Positions 31,238-41,525 of a DNA stretch of 64,000 nucleotides are shown in pieces (positions within the stretch are counted from its first letter, which is position 1; each line of letters opens with the position of its first letter). Made by a program: the position numbers and the translations under genes. The notes under the pieces were generated by a model. That model searched no databases, was not told the origin of the DNA, and worked only from the letters and a program-made list of their open reading frames with translations. Source of the DNA: Paracoccus litorisediminis (GTDB taxonomy: Bacteria > Pseudomonadota > Alphaproteobacteria > Rhodobacterales > Rhodobacteraceae). Location of the stretch: NCBI RefSeq assembly GCF_009711205.1, contig NZ_WMIG01000001.1, positions 744,001 to 808,000 on the forward strand. The letters run 5' to 3'.

Positions 31238-31822
31238 ATGTTGATCTTTTGGGAAAAGCGGCTGGTCTTTCTGGCGACTCCCAAGGCCGGTTCCACTGCG
31301 ATCGAGGCCGCGCTGGAATCATTGGCCAATGTTGCCGTGCAGCGCCCCTCGCCGTTGAAGCACACCGATCTGCGGGCCTATCGCCAGTATATCGAACCCT
31401 GGCTGCGTCATGAGACGGGCGAGAGCTTCACCACCGTCGCCCTCATGCGCGAGCCGATCAGCTGGCTGCAAAGCTGGTATCGCTTCTTGCTGCGCGACGA
31501 TATCGACGACCCCGACCATGCCATGATCGGCGTCAGCTTTGCCGAGTTCGCGCGCGCCTATGCCAACCCGTCCCATGAATTCCATCGCCGGATCGGGGGG
31601 CAGGCGGGCTTTCTGACCCATCAGAGCGACCGTGCCGACCGCATCTTCCGTTACGAAGACATGGAATCGTTTACCCATTTCCTTGAAGACAATCTCGACT
31701 GCGCGATCAGCCTTCCGCGCGTGAACGTTCCGCCCGAGGTCGATGTGTCCCTGAATGAGGACGAACAGGCGCGGCTGCGCGAGGTCATGAGCCGCGACAT
31801 CGCGCTTTACGATTCGCTCTGA
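31238..31822 (+). CDS. Sulfotransferase-like protein
   Basis: A 194-residue protein with the two nucleotide-binding motifs of sulfotransferases: FLATPKAGSTAIEAAL (residues 11-26, the PAPS 5'-phosphosulfate loop) and VALMREPISWLQSWYRFLL (around 68-86, the 3'-phosphate site with Arg and Ser). Family members usually have more sequence between and after these; here the C-terminal half is short. Relatives in Rhodobacterales have often been labelled gamma-glutamyl kinase, which the motifs do not support. The gene is divergent from recA and its 3' end overlaps the cckA 3' end by 16 bases. Substrate unknown. Confidence 0.8.
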   Translation: MLIFWEKRLVFLATPKAGSTAIEAALESLANVAVQRPSPLKHTDLRAYRQYIEPWLRHETGESFTTVALMREPISWLQSWYRFLLRDDIDDPDHAMIGVSFAEFARAYANPSHEFHRRIGGQAGFLTHQSDRADRIFRYEDMESFTHFLEDNLDCAISLPRVNVPPEVDVSLNEDEQARLREVMSRDIALYDSL

Positions 31823-33414
31823 GCGGACAACGGCACCGGCGCCCGCTGAAGTTGCTGGCTGACCAGCGAGGTCAGTTCGGTCAGTGAAAATGGCTTGGCC
31901 AGGAAGGCCGAGTTTGGCACCGGCACATGGCCTTCGCCAAAGGCATCCTCGGCATAGCCTGACATAAAGACGACACGCGTCTGTGGCCGGTCTCGAAGTG
32001 CCGTCCGCACCCATGCCGGGCCGTCCATGCCGGGCATGACCACATCCGTCACGAAAACATCCACCGACAGGCGGTGATCGGTCAGCAAAGACAACGCCTC
32101 TTCGGCTGATGCGGCCTCGATCACCTTCAACCCCTGCAATTTCAGCGCTCGACTGGCAAAGGCGCGCACAGGGGCCTCATCCTCCACAAGAAGGACGGTG
32201 GCATCGGGCTCATGTCGTGGAGCCGGGACATGGATGGCTTCCTGCGCGACTTCGCTTTCGACCGGGCGGTCATGCGCCGGGAAATACAACGCAAACGTGC
32301 TGCCCTGCCCCAATTGGCTATCGCAGAAAATATAGCCTCCAGTCTGTTTGACGATGCCATATGCCGTCGACAATCCCAGCCCGGTCCCCTCGCCCAGACG
32401 CTTGGTGGTGTAGAAGGGCTCAAAGATCTTGCCGAGATCGTCATCGCTGATCCCACAACCCTGATCACGGACCTGCACCCGAACATATTCGCCAGCAGGA
32501 AGGCGCGCCTTGCCGATCTGCATTGCCCCATCGATCTGCAGGTTGTCGGTGGTGATCGAGATATCGCCGCCGTTCGGCATTGCGTCACGGGCATTCACCA
32601 CAAGATTCATGATGACCTGTTCCAACTGCCTGCGATCCGCGCGGATCATTCGCAGCGTCGGATCATGCTCAAAGGTCAGATAGATCCGTTCGCCCACCAA
32701 TCGGTTCAGCAGATGCGTCAGGTCAGCCAGCGTGTCGCGCAGATCCATGATCTGCGGTTTCAATGTCTGTTTGCGCGAAAAGGCCAACAACTGACGCACC
32801 AGCGCCGCGGCGCGATTGGCGTTCTGGCTGATCTGGTCCAGATCTGAATAATCCGGGTCCGACTTATCGCGACGCAGCATCAGCAGATCGCAATGCCCAG
32901 TAATGGCCGTCAGCAAATTATTGAAGTCATGCGCGATTCCGCCTGCAAGCTGACCGATCGCCTGCATCTTCTGACTTTGCACGAATTGCGCCTCAAGCGT
33001 CTTCATCGCGCTGGCGTCCGAAAGCACGGCGATGACCTGATCGGCACCGTCACGAGTCAATCCAACCTGAACAAAGCGGTCGCCGCCCGCAGCTTTCAGG
33101 TGCAGTACCTCCGAGCCGCCGGACATCCGACCTGCAGAAATATCGGCAACCCAGTCGCAGATCTCACGCCCCAGACCGTCAAGATGCGCTGCAATAGATT
33201 GGCCTGGCATCGCGTCACCCAGCAGGTCGCGAGCGGCCTCGTTCAGCCGAATTATACGTGCGTCGCCTTGCAGAATAACGATGGCCACCGGAAGTCGGTC
33301 GAAGTCGCTGCTGACGGGCTTGTTCGCCTCGGGTTCAGGCGCAACATGCTTGGGCACAGCCTGCCAAAGCTGCAGCGTCCCCAGCCTCCGAACCAGATGC
33401 GAGCCAAGGCCCAA
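31807..33414 (-). CDS. cckA: Hybrid sensor histidine kinase CckA, PAS-kinase-receiver part
   Basis: Large C-terminal part of CckA, the kinase/phosphatase that with ChpT and CtrA controls motility, gene transfer agents and cell cycle in alphaproteobacteria. Order: PAS domain (about residues 36-140), dimerisation helix with the phosphorylated histidine in GGIAHDFNNLLTAI (His162), ATPase domain with NLVVNARDAM, GCGISDDD and GEGTGLGLSTAYGIVKQTGG, and a receiver domain with the phospho-acceptor in VFVTDVVMPGMDG and KPFSLTEL. The frame is open upstream of the TTG at 33414 to about 33515, where it meets the frame of the N-terminal fragment; 33414 is only the first possible internal start and translation from it is doubtful. 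Confidence 0.85.
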   Translation of the reverse strand: MGLGSHLVRRLGTLQLWQAVPKHVAPEPEANKPVSSDFDRLPVAIVILQGDARIIRLNEAARDLLGDAMPGQSIAAHLDGLGREICDWVADISAGRMSGGSEVLHLKAAGGDRFVQVGLTRDGADQVIAVLSDASAMKTLEAQFVQSQKMQAIGQLAGGIAHDFNNLLTAITGHCDLLMLRRDKSDPDYSDLDQISQNANRAAALVRQLLAFSRKQTLKPQIMDLRDTLADLTHLLNRLVGERIYLTFEHDPTLRMIRADRRQLEQVIMNLVVNARDAMPNGGDISITTDNLQIDGAMQIGKARLPAGEYVRVQVRDQGCGISDDDLGKIFEPFYTTKRLGEGTGLGLSTAYGIVKQTGGYIFCDSQLGQGSTFALYFPAHDRPVESEVAQEAIHVPAPRHEPDATVLLVEDEAPVRAFASRALKLQGLKVIEAASAEEALSLLTDHRLSVDVFVTDVVMPGMDGPAWVRTALRDRPQTRVVFMSGYAEDAFGEGHVPVPNSAFLAKPFSLTELTSLVSQQLQRAPVPLSAQSES

Positions 33415-33502
33415 AAGTGAGGCCTGATAATCGCCCGACCTCGTCAGAATCAGCCGGATATCCTGCCAAGCCCTATCGGGCTCGGCATGTCCCAGCGCCA
33501 GA

Positions 33503-33844
33503 TCATCTTGTATCCGTCCCCCCGGTCAGCACGCCGTCGCGCACGATCGAGGCCGCGTTCTGCGCAAGAATTGCACCGCCTTCCCCCACCAGAAACGCCG
33601 GATCGGCAATCGCCGCCAGCGTCCGGCGGGCAAGAAACAGCTTGCGCCGCTGCGAGAGGATGGACGCAGCAAGGCGCGCCCAATGCTCTCCTACCAGCAA
33701 GGCCACGGCGATACCGGCGCTGATCACCCCGGCCGCAATACCAGCCTGCGGCACGCCCTGTGTCATCAGATACCCCGCGCCAAGCAGCACCGACACCAAG
33801 CCCAGCAACAGTGCAAGTTTCGCAAAGGGTATATCCGCCGTCAT
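33503..33844 (-). CDS. CckA N-terminal fragment: membrane segments and start of PAS
   Basis: A 113-residue frame beginning MTADIPFAKLALLLGLVSV with two likely membrane spans (residues ~8-25 and ~33-52), an arginine-rich linker (QRRKLFLARR) and the beginning of a PAS domain (AIADPAFLVGEGGAILAQNA). It ends four codons after the G6 run at a TGA, in the middle of the PAS domain, which is not how a natural protein ends. The domain order matches the N-terminus of CckA. ATG 33844 was used; a GTG stands just before it. Confidence 0.78.
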   Translation of the reverse strand: MTADIPFAKLALLLGLVSVLLGAGYLMTQGVPQAGIAAGVISAGIAVALLVGEHWARLAASILSQRRKLFLARRTLAAIADPAFLVGEGGAILAQNAASIVRDGVLTGGTDTR

Positions 33845-33897
33845 CACATCACCCGTTTTCGTCAGGTGGTGATAGCATCCCGCCGATTAATCGGAGG

Positions 33898-35046
33898 TTA
33901 ATTCCGCCTCAGGATCGCAAGGAAAAACCCATCCGAGGCATCGAGCGGCGTGAATAGCCTGTGACTGACCAGACAAAAATCCGAGCGGTTCAGAAAGCCA
34001 TTGATCTGGCGCATATTTTCCGCATCAAGGACCGAGCAGGTCATATAGGCCAGATGGCCGCCCGGCGCGACCAGGTGCGATGCCTCATCAAGGATGCGGG
34101 CCTGCAGCTCGGTCAGGCCGTCCAACCCTTTGGGGTCCAGCCGCCATTTCGCATCAGGCGTGCGCCGCCAGGTGCCACTGCCCGAACAGGGCACATCGGT
34201 TACGACCAGATCGAACGAACCACGCAACTGACCGGGACGGGCCAGACGAATCCGCGCCCCAGCCCGTTCGGCACGGCGCGGCAGGTCGGACATCCGGGCG
34301 GGATTGGCATCATGCGCCGTCACCTCGACCCCGCCTTGCGCGGCGATGGCCAGCGACTTGCCTCCCCCACCCGCGCAGTAATCCAAGACCTTGCGCGCCT
34401 GCGGCAGTGCCGCACAGGCCAGTTGCGGCGACAGGTCCTGCAACTCGACCAGACCCTCAAGATAGGCGCGAGAGGCCGACAGCCGCCTGCCGCCCTGCAT
34501 GACCAGCAATGCAGTCGGCAGATCAGGCGAGGCCTCGGCCGCAATCCCGTCCTGTGCCAGCGCTTCGATCGCCTGCTGCGGCGTCGCGCGCAGGGCGTTT
34601 GCCCGCAGCCAGACCGGCGCGCGATCGCGCATGGCGGCAGCGATCGCTGCGGCGTCATTGCCCAGCGATTCCCGCCACAAGGGGATGACCCAATCCGGCA
34701 GATCAAACGCCTCGGCTTCCGATGGCGCGCGCGCCTGCGCCAGTTCCGCATCGTCCAGCGCTGCCGGAGCATGCCCGATGCCCGAGAAGATCGACACGGG
34801 ATCGGCACCATCTTCACGACACATGCCAAGGATCAGACCGCGTCCGGTCAGCGCCCCACCCAGCGCCGCCCGAGAGCGTCGCCGCCGCAGACTGTCAAAC
34901 ACCAGATCGCGGATCGCGGCACGGTCGCCCGAACCGGCGAAACGGCTGGCACGCGACCAGCGCAGCAGGGCAGCCTCGGCCGGGTCACCGGCAAGGATCT
35001 GGTCAAGGATGGTAATCGCGGCCTGTGCGCGCGCGGCAGGGGTCAT
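33898..35046 (-). CDS. RsmB/NOP family class I SAM-dependent RNA methyltransferase
   Basis: Cytosine-C5 RNA methyltransferase, 382 residues, probably acting on 16S rRNA (m5C967 type). Catalytic cysteines appear in motif IV TDVPCSGSGTWRRTPDAKW and motif VI AYMTCSVLDAEN; the SAM site is VLDYCAGGGGKSLAIAAQGG. The N-terminal 130 residues resemble the NusB-like RNA-binding region found in RsmB, although weakly. It starts with GTG or ATG at 35046 (MTPAARAQAAITILDQIL) and stands alone between cckA and a transglycosylase gene. Confidence 0.9.
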   Translation of the reverse strand: MTPAARAQAAITILDQILAGDPAEAALLRWSRASRFAGSGDRAAIRDLVFDSLRRRRSRAALGGALTGRGLILGMCREDGADPVSIFSGIGHAPAALDDAELAQARAPSEAEAFDLPDWVIPLWRESLGNDAAAIAAAMRDRAPVWLRANALRATPQQAIEALAQDGIAAEASPDLPTALLVMQGGRRLSASRAYLEGLVELQDLSPQLACAALPQARKVLDYCAGGGGKSLAIAAQGGVEVTAHDANPARMSDLPRRAERAGARIRLARPGQLRGSFDLVVTDVPCSGSGTWRRTPDAKWRLDPKGLDGLTELQARILDEASHLVAPGGHLAYMTCSVLDAENMRQINGFLNRSDFCLVSHRLFTPLDASDGFFLAILRRN

Positions 35047-35100
35047 GGCAAAAACAATTCCTGGGAGGTTGCGCCCAAAAAGGCACTTGGCCCCGCATTG

Positions 35101-35907
35101 TCAATCCCGAAGCGCCGGATCTTCGGCGGGCGGGCCCTGCGCGAATAGCGGCCCGCCCGCCCGAGCGGCAATCAGCGGACCACGCGCCGCAACCAGCGTC
35201 GCCCCCCTGCCCTGACCGATGGCTGCCAGCGAACCCGGCTGTCCGGTTACCCCCGTGCCCAGCGGCGCCCCCAGCAGCATCAGCCTTTGCCGCACCGCCT
35301 TGCGCTGCCCCGAGGCGATCGACGCAAACTGGTTATAGGTCTCGGGCGAACCGCTCATGCCGGAAAAACCGCGCGCGTTCAGCATCTGATGCAGGGTATC
35401 GAACCGCGCCAGATAGCGGTCGGCATATTGAGCCGTGCGGGAATGAAAGGCCCCGGCGGCCCGCCGCCAATCACCCATCTCGGCGAATAGCCCGGCAACG
35501 AAGCGCGCCGCATAGCGGGCATTTTCCAGCGGATCGAACATCTGCTCGACCGAGGCAAAGTTCTGGCCGTGCCAGCGATAGTTCAGCTGGAAACACCCGA
35601 TGTCCAGATTGGTGCGCCCCTGTGCCAGCCGGTCATGGGCAAAGGCGATGGCAGATTCGGGGTCGTCAAACCATGTCCCCTCCCCCTCGGAATTCGCGCT
35701 CCACGCCCAGGGGCGGACGACGCCGTCCATCCTGCGCCCGGTTTCGGTCAGGGTCAGCGCGCCAAGGATGTCCGAGGGAACGCCGGTTTCGCTGGCCGCC
35801 TGCATCGCGGCCCACTCGCAGACCTCGGCAGCAGGCAGCGCCTGCGCCCGCCCCGCAATCAGGGCAAGCGCCAGACATACCGCAAGAAACCGGATGATCG
35901 CCGCCAT
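35101..35907 (-). CDS. Transglycosylase SLT-domain protein (exported)
   Basis: Probable periplasmic lytic transglycosylase. 268 residues from ATG 35907, with a signal peptide (MAAIIRFLAVCLALALIAGR, cleaved near AQA-LPA). The lysozyme-like fold shows the catalytic glutamate in ALTLTETGR (about residue 50) and the later block GCFQLNYRWHGQNF and MFDPLENARYAARFVAGLF typical of SLT domains. The last 80 residues are low-complexity, rich in Gly, Ala and Pro. Related proteins in Rhodobacterales cluster with secretion or flagellar genes, but here it is isolated beside guaB. Confidence 0.85.
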   Translation of the reverse strand: MAAIIRFLAVCLALALIAGRAQALPAAEVCEWAAMQAASETGVPSDILGALTLTETGRRMDGVVRPWAWSANSEGEGTWFDDPESAIAFAHDRLAQGRTNLDIGCFQLNYRWHGQNFASVEQMFDPLENARYAARFVAGLFAEMGDWRRAAGAFHSRTAQYADRYLARFDTLHQMLNARGFSGMSGSPETYNQFASIASGQRKAVRQRLMLLGAPLGTGVTGQPGSLAAIGQGRGATLVAARGPLIAARAGGPLFAQGPPAEDPALRD

Positions 35908-35971
35908 GCCCACCGCCCGAAATACCAAGGGCAGTCTAGGCGCGACAGCTTAAGATTCCGTTTCCGCAATG

Positions 35972-35994
35972 AAAAAGGGCGGCCAAAGCCGCCC
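35972..35994 (-). terminator. Intrinsic terminator after guaB
   Basis: GGGCGGC (35977-35983) and GCCGCCC (35988-35994) pair over a 4-base loop; on the minus strand the hairpin is followed by TTTTTC. It begins nine bases after the guaB stop. Confidence 0.85.
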
Positions 35995-36002
35995 CTTCAA
36001 AC

Positions 36003-37460
<1,458 letters not shown>

Positions 37461-37712
37461 CTATCAGGGGTTCGTTTGGCAGTTTCCCATTTCACGGGCC
37501 GCGAGGAATGTCCAGCCTCAGAACGAATCTGGCGGTCAGTTTGCCGCATCGGCGGCCCTCCAAAGGCTGTTGTATGTGCGCCGCAGTCACACTCTTAGGA
37601 TGTGAATGGGGGGTGCGACGTCGCGTCAACTGCCCGATAAGATTGACGTGAACGGAAAGCTTGCGAAATGCTCGATTGAGGCCCCCGCACGGGCCACGCA
37701 TGGGAGGAAGAC

Positions 37713-38843
37713 ATGAAAAACACGATGACCGGGCTGGGCCTGTTGCTGATCAGCACGGCCCCGGCACTGGCAGGGGGAATCGAGCGCGCACCGCAGTCGC
37801 TGGCCGTTCTGTTCGAAAATGGGAATTATGCCGAACTGAGCTTTGGTGGCGTCAACCCGACCGTTCAGGGCCATGACATTCTGGGCTTCAAGACCGGAGA
37901 CGTGGCGCAGGGCTATGGCTTCTATGGCCTCGCCTACAAGCACCAGTTCACCGAAAACCTGTCGGGCGCCTTCATCATGGAGCAGCCCTTCGGTTCGGAC
38001 CTGCGCTACCCGCTGGCGACCGATGGCGGTTCGCCGGTTCTGGGCGGCACGCGGGTCGAGGTGAACTCGACCACCTATACCGCCGTGCTGCGCTACAAGT
38101 TCCAGAACAATTTCTCGGTCCATGGCGGTATCCGCGCCTCGCATGCCGATGGCGGCGTGACGCTGGACGGCGCAGGCTATCAGTCGACTGCGGGCTACAA
38201 CCTGGACATCGACGGCGCATGGGGCATGGGCTGGGTCGCAGGCGTTGCCTATGAGATCCCGGAATATGCCGCGCGGGTCTCGCTGACCTATAACTCGCAG
38301 ATCGACCACGACTTCGACCAGAGCGAAAGCGGCGGCCCGCTGCCGGTAACCATGGATGGCACGTACGAGGTCACCACGCCGCGCAGCTGGACCTTGGAAG
38401 GTCAGACCGGCGTGGCTGCGGACACGCTGCTGTTCGGCTCGATCCGCTGGGTGAAATGGTCGGAATTCAAGGTCGACAACTTCCTGTTCCCGATCGTGAC
38501 CCCGCTTGGGGAAATCCCGCTGGTCGAGCTGGAAGACACCACCACCTACACCATCGGCGTGGGCCGCAAGTTCAACGAGAACTGGTCGGGTTCGGTCGCC
38601 TTCATCTATGAGCCAAGCGTGGGCGGGCTGATCTCGCCGCTGGCACCCTATGACGGGCGCAAGGGCATCCAGGTTGCCGCGATCTATACGATCGACAACA
38701 TCAAGATCTCGACCGGGATCAACTACTCCAAGCTGGGTGATGCGGATCTGGGCGTCGGCTATTCCGGCAACAAGACCGAAGTCGGCAAGACCGATGACAA
38801 CGAGCTTTGGGGTGCGGGTATCCGCGTCGGCTATTCGTTCTGA
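37713..38843 (+). CDS. OmpP1/FadL family outer membrane transporter
   Basis: Outer-membrane beta-barrel of the FadL/TodX family, which lets long-chain fatty acids or other hydrophobic compounds across the outer membrane. 376 residues, with a signal peptide (MKNTMTGLGLLLISTAPALA, cleaved before GGIERAP). The family N-terminal region is shortened: FadL proteins usually have a longer hatch segment. The rest alternates as in amphipathic strands and ends in YSF, the C-terminal aromatic needed for insertion. The ribosome site GGGAGGAAG (37702-37710) is almost the complement of the CCUCCUCCC motif in the small-RNA array at 50.5-51 kb. Confidence 0.88.
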   Translation: MKNTMTGLGLLLISTAPALAGGIERAPQSLAVLFENGNYAELSFGGVNPTVQGHDILGFKTGDVAQGYGFYGLAYKHQFTENLSGAFIMEQPFGSDLRYPLATDGGSPVLGGTRVEVNSTTYTAVLRYKFQNNFSVHGGIRASHADGGVTLDGAGYQSTAGYNLDIDGAWGMGWVAGVAYEIPEYAARVSLTYNSQIDHDFDQSESGGPLPVTMDGTYEVTTPRSWTLEGQTGVAADTLLFGSIRWVKWSEFKVDNFLFPIVTPLGEIPLVELEDTTTYTIGVGRKFNENWSGSVAFIYEPSVGGLISPLAPYDGRKGIQVAAIYTIDNIKISTGINYSKLGDADLGVGYSGNKTEVGKTDDNELWGAGIRVGYSF

Positions 38844-38866
38844 TCCCTGCCCGGACATGAATAAAG

Positions 38867-38894
38867 AAGGCCCCGGTTCGCGCCGGGGCCTTTT
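38867..38894 (+). terminator. Intrinsic terminator after the FadL-like gene
   Basis: AAGGCCCCGG (38867-38876) and CCGGGGCCTT (38883-38892) form a perfect 10-bp stem over a 6-base loop, with the T run continuing as TTTT (38891-38894). Confidence 0.88.
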
Positions 38895-38930
38895 CATATT
38901 TATCGCTGCGCCCGGTCGCGATGCCGTGGC

Positions 38931-38951
38931 GGGTATTTAGGAAACGAAGAA
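38931..38951 (+). repeat. 3'-end element copy 4
   Basis: Reads GGGTATTTAGG then AAACGAAGAA. It lies 88 bases past the FadL-like gene stop, beyond its terminator, in the same direction, and touches the murD stop on the other strand. Confidence 0.68.
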
Positions 38952-38952
38952 A

Positions 38953-40353
38953 TCAGGGCTTCAGCGCCTGCACCAGCGCGGTGAAATGCTCTCCGCGTTT
39001 TTCGAAATTGGGATACTGGTCGAAGCTGGCGGCGGCGGGGGCGAGCAGCACGGTTTCACCCGGCTGGGCCTCGGCGCGCGCGCGGGCGACGGCCTGATCC
39101 ATGGTTTCCGCGATTTCGTAAGGGGTCTGGCCGATCTGCAAGGCGAAATCGCGGGCGGAATGGCCGATCAGATAGGCCTTGACCACCTGGCCCAGATGCG
39201 GCGCCAGTGCCTCGATCCCGCCGTCCTTGCCCATGCCACCAGCGATCCAGCGGATGTTCTGGAAGGCGGTCAGCGCCTTGGCCGCGGCATCGACATTGGT
39301 CGCCTTGCTGTCATTGACCCAGCGGACACCGTCGATTTCGGCGATGGTCTGGCTGCGATGCGGAAGGCCGGTGAAGCTGTGGAAGGCGCGCTCGATCTCG
39401 CGCGGGGCAATGCCCACGGCGCGGGTCGCGGCATAGGCAGCAGCGGCGTTCTGGTGGTTGTGCTCGCCCGGAAGGCCCGTCACCTCGCGCAGGTCCAATG
39501 ATGCGACCTGACGGCCCTTGCGGTATTCCGACAGGAAGCCCTTGCGGGCAAAGACCGACCAACCGAAGCGTTCAAGCTTTTGCCCCGAGGAGATGCGGAT
39601 GACGCGGTCGTCAGCCGGCCCCATGGCCAGTTGGTCGGCAAGGTAGCGCCCCTCGACCTCATCGACGCCGATCACGGCGCGGTCGGGGCCACCTTCGGCA
39701 AACAGGCGACGCTTGGCCGCGAAATAACCACCGGGGCCACCGTGGCGGTCCAGATGGTCGGGCGAGAGATTGGTGAAGACCGCGATGTCCGGGGTCAGCG
39801 CGCGGGCAAGGTCGGTCTGGTAGCTGGACAGTTCGAGCACAACCACCTCGCCATCGATGGCCGGTTCCAGGGACAGGACACCGGTCCCGATATTGCCGCC
39901 GATCTGGGTCGGGCGACCGGCTTCCTTCAGGATGTGATGGATCAGCGCGGTGGTGGTCGACTTGCCGTTCGAGCCGGTGATGGCGATGACGCGGGGGGCC
40001 GTGTCGAACTGGTCCCAGTCGCGGGTCGCAAAGCTGCGGAAGAACAGGCCGATATCATTGTCCACCGGCACGCCAAGCTCATAGGCCTTGGCAATGACCG
40101 GGTGGGGCTTCGGGTAAAGATGCGGGATGCCGGGGCTGGTGATCAGGGCAGAGACGCCATCCCAGTTCGCGTCGCGAGTCAGGTCGAGGACGGTCAGGCC
40201 ATCGGTCTCGGCCTGAGCGCGGGTATCGGCGCCATCGTCCCAGACAACGACTTTGGCTCCGCCCTCGGCAAGGGCTGCGGCGGTGGCGCGGCCGGAGCGG
40301 CCAAGGCCGAGCACGGCGATGGTCTGGTTTTCGATGCCTTGGACGGGGATCAT
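38953..40353 (-). CDS. murD: UDP-N-acetylmuramoyl-L-alanine--D-glutamate ligase
   Basis: Cytosolic ligase adding D-glutamate to UDP-MurNAc-L-Ala. 466 residues, full length. N-terminal Rossmann-like domain ([19 protein letters not shown]), ATP loop [32 protein letters not shown] and the C-terminal [17 protein letters not shown] are clear. Last gene of the mra/dcw cluster in this window, separated from mraY by an 89-base gap holding an inverted repeat. The genes that often follow (ftsW, murG, murC, murB, ddl, ftsQAZ) are not here; the neighbour is the convergent FadL-like gene. Confidence 0.98.
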   Translation of the reverse strand: MIPVQGIENQTIAVLGLGRSGRATAAALAEGGAKVVVWDDGADTRAQAETDGLTVLDLTRDANWDGVSALITSPGIPHLYPKPHPVIAKAYELGVPVDNDIGLFFRSFATRDWDQFDTAPRVIAITGSNGKSTTTALIHHILKEAGRPTQIGGNIGTGVLSLEPAIDGEVVVLELSSYQTDLARALTPDIAVFTNLSPDHLDRHGGPGGYFAAKRRLFAEGGPDRAVIGVDEVEGRYLADQLAMGPADDRVIRISSGQKLERFGWSVFARKGFLSEYRKGRQVASLDLREVTGLPGEHNHQNAAAAYAATRAVGIAPREIERAFHSFTGLPHRSQTIAEIDGVRWVNDSKATNVDAAAKALTAFQNIRWIAGGMGKDGGIEALAPHLGQVVKAYLIGHSARDFALQIGQTPYEIAETMDQAVARARAEAQPGETVLLAPAAASFDQYPNFEKRGEHFTALVQALKP

Positions 40354-40369
40354 TCTTCACCTCAGGGAC

Positions 40370-40430
40370 GGTGCGCTGAAGCGCACCCTACGGAACATTC
40401 GCGGCATCGTAGGGTGCGCTTGAGCGCACC
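40370..40430. repeat. Nested inverted repeat between mraY and murD
   Basis: Two 23-base arms, 40370-40392 and 40408-40430, are reverse complements except for one base, with a 15-base spacer. Each arm is itself a hairpin: GGTGCGCT-GA-AGCGCACC and GGTGCGCTcaAGCGCACC-like on the other arm, flanked by CCTACG/CGTAGG. It looks like a REP-type mobile palindrome. It could also end or process the mRNA inside the dcw operon. Confidence 0.8.
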
Positions 40431-40442
40431 GCAACGAGGGGC

Positions 40443-41525
40443 TTAGCGCAGTTTCAGCGTTGCCAACCCGATCAGCGCGAGGATCAGCGCGATGATCCAG
40501 AAGCGGATCACGATCTGGGCCTCGCCCCAGCCTTTCTTTTCGAAGTGGTGGTGGATGGGGGCCATCAGGAAGACCCGCTTTCCGGTGCGCTTGAAATACA
40601 GCACCTGAATGATCACCGACAGCGCCTCGACCACGAACAGCCCGCCGACGATCGCCAGCACGATCTCGTGCTTGGTCACGACAGCGATGGCACCAAGCGC
40701 ACCACCCAAAGCCAGCGAGCCGGTATCACCCATGAACACCGCCGCAGGCGGCGCGTTGTACCAAAGGAAGCCCAGGCCCCCGCCGATCAGCGCCGCGACA
40801 AAGACCGCCAACTCACCCGTGCCCGGCACGAAATGCACGCCCAGGTAATTTGCGAAATTCGCGTTCCCGACCATATAGGCGATGATGGCAAAGCTGGCCG
40901 CCGCAATCATCACCGGCATGATCGCCAGCCCGTCCAGACCGTCGGTCAGGTTCACCGCATTGGCGGCACCCAGAATCACCAGAACGCAGAACGGCACATA
41001 CAGGATCGACAGGTTCAGCAGCGCGTCCTTCATGAAGGGCAGCGCCAGCTGGCCGCTTAGCGCCGGCGGATGCAGATAGGCCGCAGCCACTGCAGCGCCC
41101 GCCGAGATGCACAGCCCGATCAACAGCCGCACCCGGCCCGACAACCCGGCATGGTGCTGCTTGGTGACCTTGGCATAGTCATCGGCAAAGCCGATCGCCG
41201 CGAAGCCCAGCGTCACCAGCAGCACGATCCAGACATAACCATTGTCCAGCCGTGCCCAAAGCAGCGTGCCGACGGCCAGCGCCGCCAGAATCAGCAACCC
41301 GCCCATGGTCGGGGTCCCGGCCTTGGAGAAGTGGTTCTGCGGGCCATCGTCGCGGATCGGCTGGCCCTTTTTCTGCTTGCGACGCAACAGGTCGATCAGA
41401 GGTCGGCCGAAGAAAAATCCAAAGATCAGCGCCGTGAAGAAAGCGCCGCCCGCCCTGAAGGTGATATACCTGAAAAGGTTAAAAAAATCACCGCCGTCAG
41501 AGAGGGACGCAAGCCAGTAAAGCAT
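40443..41525 (-). CDS. mraY: Phospho-N-acetylmuramoyl-pentapeptide-transferase
   Basis: Integral inner-membrane enzyme making lipid I from UDP-MurNAc-pentapeptide and undecaprenyl phosphate. 360 residues with ten membrane spans. Catalytic aspartates are in [17 protein letters not shown] and [13 protein letters not shown], and the C-terminal [19 protein letters not shown] signature is complete. Its start overlaps the murF stop by one base. Confidence 0.98.
   Translation of the reverse strand: MLYWLASLSDGGDFFNLFRYITFRAGGAFFTALIFGFFFGRPLIDLLRRKQKKGQPIRDDGPQNHFSKAGTPTMGGLLILAALAVGTLLWARLDNGYVWIVLLVTLGFAAIGFADDYAKVTKQHHAGLSGRVRLLIGLCISAGAAVAAAYLHPPALSGQLALPFMKDALLNLSILYVPFCVLVILGAANAVNLTDGLDGLAIMPVMIAAASFAIIAYMVGNANFANYLGVHFVPGTGELAVFVAALIGGGLGFLWYNAPPAAVFMGDTGSLALGGALGAIAVVTKHEIVLAIVGGLFVVEALSVIIQVLYFKRTGKRVFLMAPIHHHFEKKGWGEAQIVIRFWIIALILALIGLATLKLR

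Larger units (their letters stand above)
31807..33844 (-). pseudogene. cckA: cckA locus split by a +1 frame difference in a six-base homopolymer
   Basis: The two fragments 33503-33844 (membrane spans and start of the first PAS domain) and 31807-33414 (rest of the protein) would make one CckA of about 680 residues if one G of the minus-strand G6 run (33518-33523) were missing. With G5 the joined sequence reads VLTGGRIQDDLALGHAEPD, a normal PAS continuation, and no other stop intervenes. As given, translation of the first part ends at a TGA at about 33503. It could be a real null allele, a switch tract, programmed shifting, or a sequencing error. Confidence 0.75.

Noticed and set aside
33450..33683. 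Separate small gene of 77 codons between the two cckA fragments
   Set aside because: It is the third frame across the same segment, Cys/Arg-rich and without any family feature; the frameshift model explains the region fully.
40354..40442. IS element remnant between mraY and murD
   Set aside because: The inverted arms are only 23 bases with a 15-base spacer and no transposase fragment, so a REP-type palindrome is a better description.
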